NCBI GenBank assembly: GCA_900128395.1
Contig: LT649440.1
Span: 1 to 26,189 of the forward strand
Reading direction: 5' to 3'
DNA: 26,189 nucleotides
Origin: Stramenopiles sp. TOSAG23-2
Taxonomy: Eukaryota; Sar
The notes beneath the pieces are model-generated. The model had not been told where the DNA came from. It searched no databases and saw nothing but the letters and a program-made list of their open reading frames with translations. How positions within the stretch are numbered: the first letter of the stretch is position 1; each line of letters begins with the position of its first letter. Shown here piece after piece: positions 9,787 through 18,900 of the stretch. The translations under genes were made by a program, and so were the position numbers.

Positions 9787-9997
9787 CATACATATACACA
9801 TTAATTAAAATTATCAACAACATGTCGGAATCATTAGCAGAAGCATTGGCTGGTGCAGCAGGTGGTGCATTTTCATCATTTTGTGTATATCCATACATAT
9901 ACACATTAATTAAAATTATCAACAACATGTCGGAATCATTAGCAGAAGCATTGGCTGGTGCAGCAGGTGGTGCATTTTCATCATTTTGTGTATATCC
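9787..9997. repeat. 105-bp tandem duplication across the carrier start codon
   Basis: Bases 9787-9891 recur at 9892-9996, with one more matching base. The unit holds the leader, the ATG and the first 23 codons. Because 105 is 35 codons, the upstream ATG at 9822 is in frame with the gene and would add 35 residues. Confidence 0.95.
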
Positions 9998-10772
9998 CAT
10001 CGAAGTGGTAAAAACTGTAATGCAAGTAGTAGATGAAGATGAGGAACAAGGGAAACAACGTAAAACAAGAACTGTTGTGCAGGTATGTAATGATATCATT
10101 CGTGAACAAGGATACTTTGGTTTTTTTAAAGGTGTTGAACTAGGTTCCTTACAAAGTGCATTGCAAAATTTTGTGAGATTTTATATATATGGAGCTTTAT
10201 TACGTTCATATCGTGCAAATGTTAATAATAATATTGGTTTTACTGCAAATTTATTAATTGGTTACGTAGCAGATTTAGCACATTTACCAGTAACGTTGCC
10301 AATTGAAACAATTGCTGTACGTATTCAAACAGATTCAAAAAAGGAAGGTTATTTCAATATTGTAAAAAATTCACTTGCTGATGGTAGTTGTTACAACGGA
10401 TTATCTGCATATTGGTTTTTATGTTTTAATCCAGCAATTCGCACGGTTATTTATGATCGTTTAAAAGGTATGTTTTTAATACGTATGGGTTTAAATGAAG
10501 TAAGTGCATTAGCTGCATTATTTCTTGGTATGATAGCACGTGTTATTGCAAGTACATTGATGTATCCAATCATTCGTGGGCGTGTAATATTACAAGGTCA
10601 AAAGAAATCTTTGGGATTATGGGAAAGTTTAAATAAGATTATAAAAGAACATGGTATATTGAGTTTATATGATGGACTTGATGCTGAATTAATACGCGGT
10701 GTATGGAGTACTGGGTTAAAATATATGGCGAAAGAATCAGTTGAAGGATATGTGAAAAGTTTGATAGTATGA
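9927..10772 (+). CDS. Mitochondrial carrier family (SLC25-type) transporter
   Basis: A 281-residue protein, counting from the second ATG at 9927. It has the three-repeat architecture of solute carriers of the inner mitochondrial or peroxisomal membrane. The signature PxExxK is intact in repeat one (P24-I-E-V-V-K). It is modified in repeat two (PIETIA, basic residue lost at the last position) and in repeat three (PIIRGR, acidic residue lost). Six membrane helices are expected, and length and Gly-rich helices fit the family. The imperfect repeats point away from the classic ADP/ATP carrier; a peroxisomal-type or orphan carrier is possible, and the substrate is unknown. An in-frame upstream ATG at 9822, created by the tandem duplication, would give a 316-residue form with a duplicated N-terminus. 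I prefer 9927 because helix one then starts normally. Confidence 0.85.
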   Translation: MSESLAEALAGAAGGAFSSFCVYPIEVVKTVMQVVDEDEEQGKQRKTRTVVQVCNDIIREQGYFGFFKGVELGSLQSALQNFVRFYIYGALLRSYRANVNNNIGFTANLLIGYVADLAHLPVTLPIETIAVRIQTDSKKEGYFNIVKNSLADGSCYNGLSAYWFLCFNPAIRTVIYDRLKGMFLIRMGLNEVSALAALFLGMIARVIASTLMYPIIRGRVILQGQKKSLGLWESLNKIIKEHGILSLYDGLDAELIRGVWSTGLKYMAKESVEGYVKSLIV

Positions 10773-10939
10773 AAATATTAATACAATAGTGATTTTTTGA
10801 AACAGAAATAATAAAAAAAAGAGAGAGAGAGTATGGCGAAAGAATCAGTTGAAGGATATGTGAAAAGTTTGATAGTATGAAAATATTAATACAATAGTGA
10901 TTTTTTGAAACAGAAATAATAAAAAAAAGAGAGAGAGAG
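10724..10939. repeat. 108-bp tandem duplication across the carrier stop codon
   Basis: Bases 10724-10831 recur at 10832-10939. The unit carries the last 15 codons, the TGA and 3' flank ending in a GA microsatellite, which is a few units longer in copy two. The gene product is unchanged because the first copy keeps the stop. Confidence 0.95.
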
Positions 10940-11041
10940 AGAGAGGTTTCAAATAGTGGTTTCAATAAACATATGAATGTATCCATTTTGTTTTTACAAA
11001 TTTTATCATATTACACCAAACAACCCCCCCCCGTTCTGTAA

Positions 11042-12389
11042 TTATTGTTGGAAAAATCTTGCCGGTAATGTTTCTCTCAAATCTACATTACTTATACGAA
11101 ATCCATCCTCTCTACTGTGTAATTTTGTATATATTTCATCAAATATCAAACGGCGATTACCCCAGCCCCCTCGAATATCTAATTTTTTATTTATTATACT
11201 AGGATGAGTACCACGAACATACTCATCATCATTCCACTCATCGGCTCCACGTAACATTATTCCTGCACCATAATCCATCACTGCTTCTGGTAAATATTTT
11301 AATATTTTCATCATTATTGACACATTTACCAATATATTTTTATTTGGGTTTTCATATAGCTCCACGTAACATTATTCCTGCACCATAATCCATCACTGCT
11401 TCTGGTAAATATTTTAATATTTTCATCATTATTGACACATTTACCAATATATTTTTATTTGGGTTTTCATATAAACATATTTTAACAATTTCATTTGCAA
11501 CATATTTTGGTTCTTTTGCCATCTTATGGATATAACTTTTACTAGCATCAATAAATTGTAAAAGAGGATTTTTAAACAAGGTTTTATTATTTTCAATATG
11601 TTGAATTGTCATATCTGTCGTGTGATTCATTGATAATTTTGTTGCTATCGCACCAGGGTATACACCTTTTACTTGTACACCAACAAGACTTAATTCTTGT
11701 CTCAATGCAATCACATATGCTTGCAAAGCAAATTTCGACATTGAATATGCAGCATTAAAAGCACTAGATTGCATTGCATATGCAATTTCTGACAATATTG
11801 GGACTACAATGCTACCTCGTTGCATACAACCAAAAAATGCTTTGACGCATCTATGTACACCCATAACATTAATATCCATCACTTTTTGTATTTGATTTGC
11901 AGATAATTCCATTAAAGGTCCAGTTCGAGTAATACCAGCACAACATATTAAAACATCTACAGCATAATCATTGCCAATTAAGAAATCATACACTTTCTTT
12001 AAGTCTTTGTCTTTTGTTACATCACATTTAAAGCTTGTAAAACGACGATCAAGGCCTTCTGATGATGCATCATCAGTAATAAATTCTTGAAATATTTCTT
12101 TTCCATCAACTTCAACTACATCAAGACCAATTAGTTCCAAATCTGTATCTTTATATATAGCTTTAAGAGTTGCAAGTCCAATTCCTGATGAGCATCCAGA
12201 TACAATTGCACATAATGGCCTATGGTTTCGTTCATCATCATTTGAAATTCGCTTCTTTACTTTATTGCAACAGGACGGGAATAGCATTTTGAAAGCGACA
12301 TAACTCATAATAAAATACAATGCTAGTATTAACACATTTAGAATATAATGATCACTATTATAAAATAATATTTTTAGTATTGATTGCAT
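11042..12389 (-). CDS. Membrane-anchored short-chain dehydrogenase/reductase, frame broken near the 3' end
   Basis: Classical SDR features are visible: an N-terminal membrane segment at residues about 15-37, a dinucleotide-binding SGCSSGIG at 64-71, the CDVT acidic adenine-binding strand at about 122-125, a CAG in place of NAG at 150-152, MDIN with the active Asn at about 174, a Ser at about 200 and the YSMSK catalytic pair Y215/K219, followed by YPGAIAT. This fits a retinol, steroid or 11-beta/17-beta HSD-like enzyme anchored to the ER; the substrate cannot be told. As written, the frame ends at 11352 after 345 residues because of a 115-bp tandem duplication. Counting one unit it continues to the stop at 11042 and gives 410 residues. 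It starts only 41 bp downstream of the SNARE stop on the same strand. Confidence 0.85.
11244..11473. repeat. 115-bp frame-shifting tandem duplication in the SDR
   Basis: Bases 11244-11358 recur at 11359-11473, apparently identical. The length is one more than a multiple of three, so the reading frame is lost after the first copy in sense. The native C-terminal tail (about 65 residues after the duplicated part) then lies in the displaced frame. Confidence 0.95.
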
Positions 12390-12430
12390 TATTGCTTATA
12401 TTGTTATTTGTTGTGTATGATAATATGTTT

Positions 12431-13386
12431 TTATTCTGCTAAACCTCGTTCTGCCGCTTCATGTGTTACAATTATATTTTCACTGATATCTTCAATACTT
12501 TCATGTTGTTCTTCCACTAAACTAGCTAAATCTTGAAATATTTCATTTACTTTTCCTAATTCTTTATTGATTTCAAGCATTGCCTCTTGCCTTTCTCGTA
12601 TAAGAGCTTCATTCACTTCTAATTCACCTTCCACAATCATTTGTTCTTGTAAACGTCTTTCCATAGCATCTCGTGATAAAAAAACACCAGCTTTATTGAT
12701 ATCACTAATACTTCCATCACGACTATGTTTCAATGAACCAGGATTATTACTTTTAAAACTACTATTTGCACTACTTAATTTAAATGAATCATTATCAAAT
12801 GATGATGATGTGGAGGAACGACCACCATTAATCGGGGATGGTGGTGGAAATTGTCGTAATTTCACACGTGCTTTTTTTTCTAAACTGGTTAGTAATTTCT
12901 TTTCTTTTTTTAAATCTGCAATTAATTTTTTACGACTAACTATTTGTGATTTATCTATACGTTCCTGCCCACTATTTGCAGTTTTTTTCAACTTTTTTTC
13001 CATATTAGACATGTCCTTGTCCAATTTTTCTGTATTCGTAATTAACGTTTTAATAGATGCAAATACTTCATTCAATTTTTCTCTCATTTCATATGAATCC
13101 TTACGAGTGCCAATGTTTTCTACAATTTTTTGTGTAGCTAATATTTTTCTATTTACAACCATGACACCTGTTTTACATTTAATTAATTGTTCTTGATAAT
13201 GTTCATTTGCGGAGAAGTCTTTTAATGATGCTGTATTATTTGACATATTGGATGATATACTATTTTGACTGGCTCTTGATGATGACATAGATGTGAAAGG
13301 ATTGTCACGAGTACTATTGGATGGGGATCGAAAATTACGTTCTGATTGGGAGGTAGTACGACTATTATTTAAAAAAGGATTTCCCC

Positions 13387-13418
<32 letters not shown>

Positions 13419-13456
13419 CATCTTGGATCTGAACTATGTGATGCAAGTGATGACAT
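12431..13456 (-). CDS. Syntaxin-like Qa-SNARE lacking a membrane anchor
   Basis: A 341-residue protein from ATG 13456. It has an Asn/Ser-rich N-terminus (a ten-Asn run encoded by an ATT/AAT microsatellite), a helical syntaxin-type N-terminal region at about residues 85-210, a Ser-rich linker, and a C-terminal SNARE motif at about 278-336. The motif reads ALIRERQEAMLEINKELG then FQDLASLVEEQ, typical of Pep12/syntaxin-7 Qa-SNAREs, with the zero-layer Gln at about 308. Such proteins drive endosomal or vacuolar membrane fusion. Odd: the stop at 12431 comes right at the end of the SNARE motif, with no basic linker or C-terminal membrane helix. The next gene starts 41 bp on. A missing last exon, an assembly deletion or a genuinely soluble SNARE are all possible. 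An in-frame start at 13543 lies in duplicated leader and is less likely. Confidence 0.85.
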
Positions 13457-13609
13457 TTTTGTGTGTATATATTGGTATATATATGTTGGTATTATTATTA
13501 TTATTATTATTATTCCATCTTGGATCTGAACTATGTGATGCAAGTGATGACATTTTTGTGTGTATATATTGGTATATATATGTTGGTATATATTATTATT
13601 ATAATATAA
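13389..13609. repeat. 97-bp tandem duplication across the SNARE start codon, with an ATT microsatellite
   Basis: The segment from CCATCTTGG at 13418 recurs at 13515 with a 97-bp period; the boundaries are blurred by ATT runs (13389-13417 and about 13490-13514). The unit includes the start codon, the first codons and leader. The upstream copy therefore carries an out-of-frame decoy ATG at about 13553. Confidence 0.9.
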
Positions 13610-13888
13610 GGTTAGAATTAAATCTATTATTGAATGATATTATATATATATATATATGTATAGTTCAGTTCAATGTATATAATCTGTATAACTTAACTCA
13701 TAATATAGTATTAAAAAAGTTTTTAGTGTGTTTATATATGTTCTTATGTTATAATGTCTATATAGAATACATGTGTATTGTGCTATTAGTTTGTTCTTCT
13801 TTGATCCATTTTTTTTTGTTGCCAATAATATTATAATATAAATTTTTACACTTTACAATGCTATCGGTATTACAATGCTATGTTCATG
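13610..13888. other. AT-rich flank upstream of the SNARE gene
   Basis: TA-rich sequence with no supported gene. The plus-strand open frame across it is low-complexity. Motif-like GCTAT words occur near 13860 and 13875. Confidence 0.35.
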
Positions 13889-13959
13889 CTAGGGGAAAAC
13901 CCTGACGATAACATCAATCGGCTGGAACGAGTCTTCTTGTGGTTGGGAAGGTTTTTTCT

Positions 13960-14270
13960 TGTTTGTAACAAAAGTTGACATCATATATTTTTTTTGCCTA
14001 ACGTAAAAAAGAAATGAAACTTTTGAAGTTTTCTTCTTGTTGTTGTTTGTAACAAAAGTTGACATCATATATTTTTTTTGCCTAACGTAAAAAAGAAATG
14101 AAACTTTTGAAGTTTTCTTCTTGTTGTTGTTTGTAACAAAAGTTGACATCATATATTTTTTTTGCCTAACGTAAAAAAGAAATGAAACTTTTGAAGTTTT
14201 CTTCTTGTTGTTGTTTGTAACAAAAGTTGACATCATATATTTTTTTTGCCTAACGTAAAAAAGAAATTAA
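13960..14270. repeat. 84-bp minisatellite, about 3.6 copies
   Basis: The word GTTGACATCAT recurs at 13974, 14058, 14142 and 14226, exactly 84 bp apart. The central copies look identical. The outer ends diverge (TTTTTTCTTGTTTG on the left, ATTAAACCTTTG on the right). Because 84 is 28 codons, minus-strand frame 13889-14236 stays open and encodes a 28-residue unit starting MMSTFVTNNNKKK three times. I cannot say that this is translated. Confidence 0.9.
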
Positions 14271-15139
14271 ACCTTTGAAGTTTTGAACTCTAATTCTAAT
14301 TGAAGTTTTGATGTATATATTTATATATATTGGTGTTGCACAATCCATTAACTAACTCCTTTGAACACGTGTAAAAATATTTTGTTCTCTGCCTTTAAAA
14401 AAAGAATCTCGCCCATAAAACGCTTTTCATTTGTACTCATGCGCCTGCCAAAGTATTGCGTAAGGACTTGTCGGTATCTCTGTCACACAATTCCCGAATT
14501 CTCCGCGCAAGATTATGTGCCCAAGGCGCGATGGCTGAAGAAGGCTTTTGCCTGGATAATTATTACATTTTTTCTACGATTAGATCAGCGAGACAGAAAA
14601 AAAAAGGAACCAAAAACCACAAAAGTCTATAAAGTCTATTTTCGTACCTTCTATCAAATATCCAAATTACTTCATGCCTAAAACATCAATGAATTCGTAA
14701 CTTTACCTGTTCTTGACATTCAGCGTAAAAATATACTCTATTTCCATACAAAATGATATATGGGTTAGCTAGTGTATTGAGTACAAAACTGAATCAAAGT
14801 ACGAGAAACGCCTTCATTTTACCTCAAGTGATCCGTTTTCTCCATACGCGCCATCATTCATAGGTGATTGTACTTGCTACACTATTAAAATGAATATCCA
14901 ATCCGATGTAACGAATTGGACGACACACTAAAATTAAAAGAAAAAAAATATAAAAAAATTGCAAAAAAGCAGTAAGTAGAAAGTGAACTGTTTACCATTG
15001 GAGACATTGGCATTTTGCCTTCGCTGCTCCAGAGTGCCTACCTGCACGGGGGCTATGGCACCCACGAGGACAGAACTTCTTCTTCCCGCTAACCGACGTG
15101 ATAAACCCATCTCCGTGACTGCGGTGCACGAAACGACAC
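14271..15139. other. Transition zone into the GC-richer island, no supported gene
   Basis: Base composition rises from about 14,400 on. A plus-strand frame at 14361-14681 (106 residues, basic) is open in mixed-composition sequence but has no recognisable domain. I do not call it. A-rich sequence at 14,930-14,970 precedes a clearly GC-rich segment from about 15,000. Confidence 0.4.
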
Positions 15140-15544
15140 ATGCCGAAAAGGTTACCCCGGCGCCACCACACTGGCAAGTCCAACTTGGAGCGGGCGATAC
15201 CAGCCATCGACGTAGAGGAGCTCAAAGTGAAGCCGCCGATTCTCAGGTACATCGACCCGCACGAGCACGTTGCAAAGGATTGGAAACGCCCGACCAAGCT
15301 GTACGAGCCTCCGACCGTGACGCAAACAAAGTTGGGCGGAACCTTGGTTCGCCCAGAGTCGCGCTGCAGCGCCCAAAAGGTCGCGCATGTGGTCGACTCG
15401 TTCATGGAAAGCCATAAAGAAGTTGTCTTCATGCAAAAGCAATGGAGCAATGCCCAGCCCCTTCTTGGGGTCTCGGAATGGCTACCGGGAGAAGCTCCGC
15501 GGGCAAAACCCATATTTACAAATACAGACGACATATTCCAATAA
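15140..15544 (+). CDS. Unrecognised 134-residue protein in GC-rich sequence
   Basis: The ATG at 15140 opens a frame that ends in TAA at 15542-15544. The protein is basic at the start (MPKRLPRRHH), Pro-rich, and has a plausible folded composition (Tyr-Ile-Asp-Pro, Trp-Lys-Arg, SEWLPGE near the end). Overlapping frames on both strands are also open because the sequence is GC-rich. I prefer this one because its composition looks protein-like and it ends near the drop in GC content. No family is recognised. The true start could lie in an upstream exon. It converges on the P5 ATPase gene. Confidence 0.45.
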   Translation: MPKRLPRRHHTGKSNLERAIPAIDVEELKVKPPILRYIDPHEHVAKDWKRPTKLYEPPTVTQTKLGGTLVRPESRCSAQKVAHVVDSFMESHKEVVFMQKQWSNAQPLLGVSEWLPGEAPRAKPIFTNTDDIFQ

Positions 15545-15946
15545 AAGTTTATGCCACTGAGACGTTGTATAGACCACCGCGTGTGGTGTCTCAAAGAGGG
15601 AAATACTTCAACTAAACAGAAATATTAGATTATATATAAATGTATTTAAACTTTTTTTGCATTTTCAAAACACGAAGATTTGCGCGCGCGGTAAATTTTG
15701 AGTGCACACGTTATTAAAAGATTATTTTATATTTAGAATACACACTTCTTGAAGAAAGGCCTCTTACTTAGAAATCTCTCTATGACTACAAAATGTGTTT
15801 GCCACAGTGCCGCGTGAAGGGCGTTAACACGGCACAGGCAAACACGTCCAAAAATGGTTGCGGTGGGATCGTATTAAAAAAAATATATATGCAGTCAAAG
15901 TATTTGCCTTTTACTGAGCAACTACGACTCTAAAATTTCTTCTTTC
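15545..15946. other. Convergent intergenic spacer holding hairpin element A
   Basis: The 400-bp space between the 3' ends of the 134-residue ORF and the P5 ATPase. AT content rises again here. The only structure I see is the hairpin element at 15790-15866. Confidence 0.5.
15790..15866. repeat. Hairpin element, copy A
   Basis: About 77 bp nearly identical to 20272-20349, in the same orientation. Left arm GTGTTTGCC at 15795-15803 pairs with GGCAAACAC at 15837-15845. Inside it GTGCCG at 15807-15812 pairs with CGGCAC at 15830-15835, leaving a 17-base loop. A conserved tail GTCCAAAAATGGTTGCGG follows. It lies about 80 bp beyond the ATPase stop codon. Confidence 0.85.
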
Positions 15947-18900
15947 CTATTCATGTATCATCTGGGACGCGAATAATGGTTTCTTGGCCTCCACCAAGAT
16001 ACTAAGAACATCGCTCGCTATCATGATAATGTAAATGAGAAATAAGGTTGACCACGATATACCTTTCACCGAAGGGTCGTGACTGGGGAGACGGGTGCCA
16101 TCACGTACCAAACCCGTTTGATACCTTATCCATGTTATTCGATCGGTATACTTCCGATTGAAATTTTCGTTTGGCATGTGAAACCATTTTGTTGCCGTAG
16201 TCGAAGGACTAAGTAGTAGAAATGTCAAGAAAGCAAAATTTGCAAGGATAAACAGAATCAACCATCGGTTTTTCAGGATGGACGCCCGGAACTTCCCTCC
16301 CAAAGTATAAGCAATTGCGGCACCGTACATACGCATGCAAAAGAAGACATACAAGAAACCTACTTCGTATGAGTCAAATTTAGTCCATTCTTTCCAAACA
16401 ACAGTATATTCCGCAGGGTGTGCCACGTAGCCACGATCACAAACCAAGACCCACAGCCCAACCAAAAAGGCACATATGGATACAATATGAAATTTGAGTA
16501 TGCTCCACACCGTGTCGGCACTCAGCAGTGATGCCGTCGGGGTTTGCACTGCAAGCTCTGTCTTGGGCTGTGCATAGGTCATAAGAGTCGTGACTACAAT
16601 AACGAAGAGAACATCGACCGTTACGTAAGCCAAAGTAGGCATATACGCCCCAAACACATAGCCGCAAACTTTAACGATACAAAATATTTGGCCGTAAATT
16701 ACCAAAAACTTATAACTCGCAAACGAATTCGCTAAAGCGCACCGGCCTTCCAGAAGCAAGTCGACCGCTGCTACCAAACTTTTCCTCGTCGTTGTAAACG
16801 GTGCGACTATGGATGCATCACTGCCACTTAGCGCTAGACCTACATGCGCCATCCTAAGCGCACCACAATCATTCCCCCCATCGCCAACCATCCCAACAAT
16901 TTTGCCATTGTCCATAATACGCTGAACCAAATCTTGCTTTTGGTCAGGTGACATGCGGGCATAGACGAGCACGGTTTCAATCAACCTATTGATGTAGAGC
17001 CCCTCTTCCTGTAGCACATTGTACGCGTTTCCCGTCATTGCTAATTGAAAGCTATCGCTGTCTGCCATAACCTTTTGCAACACCTGATCTGTATTGTAAG
17101 CTTCAGCAGAAGAGCCATTCGGTACCAGAGGCGTCCACGAAACATTTCCAGTGATAACATCAACATCTCCAAGAAGGACATCTTTTGCACTTTCAAAGAT
17201 TCCGCACCCTTTTGCAATGTAATTGCCACACATAGCATTGTCACCAGTCACCATGATGCACTCGATCCCCCCCCGCCGTAGCTTTTCAAAGGCTGCTGGG
17301 GAAGACGGCTTCATTTCGTTGCGGAAGAGAAGTAGCCCGAGGAAAGTTAAATCCTTCTCCGTCTCTTGCCGTGAGATCTTTCCTGTCGTCGTACCATTGA
17401 ACCGCTTGGTTGACAATGCTAACACATAATTTCCCAGGAGGGAAAACTGCATGATTAGGCGCTCCATATTCGCTGGTATTGTTTCTGGTAAGCATAGTTT
17501 CAGCAACTTTTCAGGGGCTCCTTTCACGTAAACGACTTTGGTACTGTTAACCAAGTCTTCCACAACTACACTCATTGTCATTGTGTGATGATCAAACTTA
17601 AACACTTCCAAAGTCTTGAGCTTTCGCTTCCCTTGTTGTTTGACAAACATAGTGCTGTTCAAAACCTCTAGCTCAAATCCTGTTGCCCCGAACATTTCGA
17701 TTTCCACCTGAGGCCCAATTACCCCGCTTCGAAAGACAGCAAGATTGTGACAAGTGGCGAGGCCATTAACAATAATCGGTGACAGTTTCTCAACGTTTCT
17801 TTCTACCTTGCATTCATTTTGGTTTTGAGTTTCCGTGCAGACAAATCCTATGTAATCAAGGCCCTCTTTTGTAATTGTTCCAGTTTTGTCAAAACATACG
17901 GTCTTTACTTTTCCACCGAGCGCAATTCGGCTTGGACTTTTCACGTCAATATTGCATTCGTTTGATAGTCGTTTGGCGCTTGACAGTTGTCCTACCACTA
18001 GCGCAAGTGGGATTGCTGGAGAAAATAGCTGGCTTGTGCACCAAATGAACATAAAAACCAGATTAATCGGAGAAGGAATTTCTGCACCGCTGGCAAGTGT
18101 GAATAAGACTCCTATGAGGCCAGTGATAATCCCTTCAAAGAACAGCATTACACTTACTGGCCCTAGGTCATTGTCCCATTGAAATGCCATCGGCGTCGGG
18201 TACAATATATCTTGGATCATATTTCCCCTTACGGTTGAAATACCAGTGCGCCAAACAATGGCTATTGCTACTCTATCTCCTGTTGCAGTGCCACTGTGCT
18301 CTTCTGCGGTTCCTGAACCATCTTTGCTGACTTTTCCAATTTCGAGTATTTTGCAGCCGGCGAAAAGGAAATAATCCTCTCCAACTTTTTCTTCAATGAA
18401 AATGGACTGCAAAGAGGATCGTCTAGTCTTCGTACCTTTACCGCTGCTTACCGTATTGTCTTTTTCAGTCTCATTCACCAAAGAATCGAGCGCAAACGAT
18501 TCTCGAAGTACGGACTCCATCCTACTACTTCTACTGTTCCTATGTGACATTAAGGCATTTGTCTGGACTTCTAAATCATGCGTAGCTTCGGCTTTGGGCA
18601 ACGCCTTTTTGTTCACTGGCATTGGTTCGCCAGTTAATCCACTTTCATTGCACACGACGTTGCCGCGGATCAAAACCATGTCTGCTGGAATATCCCAAGC
18701 CTCATTGGCCCCGTTTCTTAGTTTTACAATATCTCCAGGCACCAGGTCTGTCGATGGCACATCCATCCATTCGCGTTTCCCTAACCCGTTCTCCCGCAAC
18801 ACGGTCGTGTGAGACCATAACCTGGTCATATTGAAAATCTTCTGTTTTGCCTTGTGTTTTACGTAAACTCGGACGAGTGCAGAAACCCCAACAACCGATG

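Noticed and set aside
9695-10099. Minus-strand 134-residue ORF over the carrier start
   Set aside because: It is an antisense shadow of the carrier gene and its duplicated leader.
13293-13836. Plus-strand frames rich in Leu and Ile upstream of the SNARE
   Set aside because: They are antisense translations of the ATT microsatellite and the SNARE N-terminus.
14361-14681. 106-residue basic ORF
   Set aside because: It is open in mixed-composition DNA, but no domain, start context or neighbour relation supports it.
14983-15594. Alternative frames overlapping the 134-residue ORF on both strands
   Set aside because: GC-rich sequence opens several frames. The alternatives are Arg/Ala/Pro-rich without patterned hydrophobicity, so I kept 15140-15544, with modest confidence.
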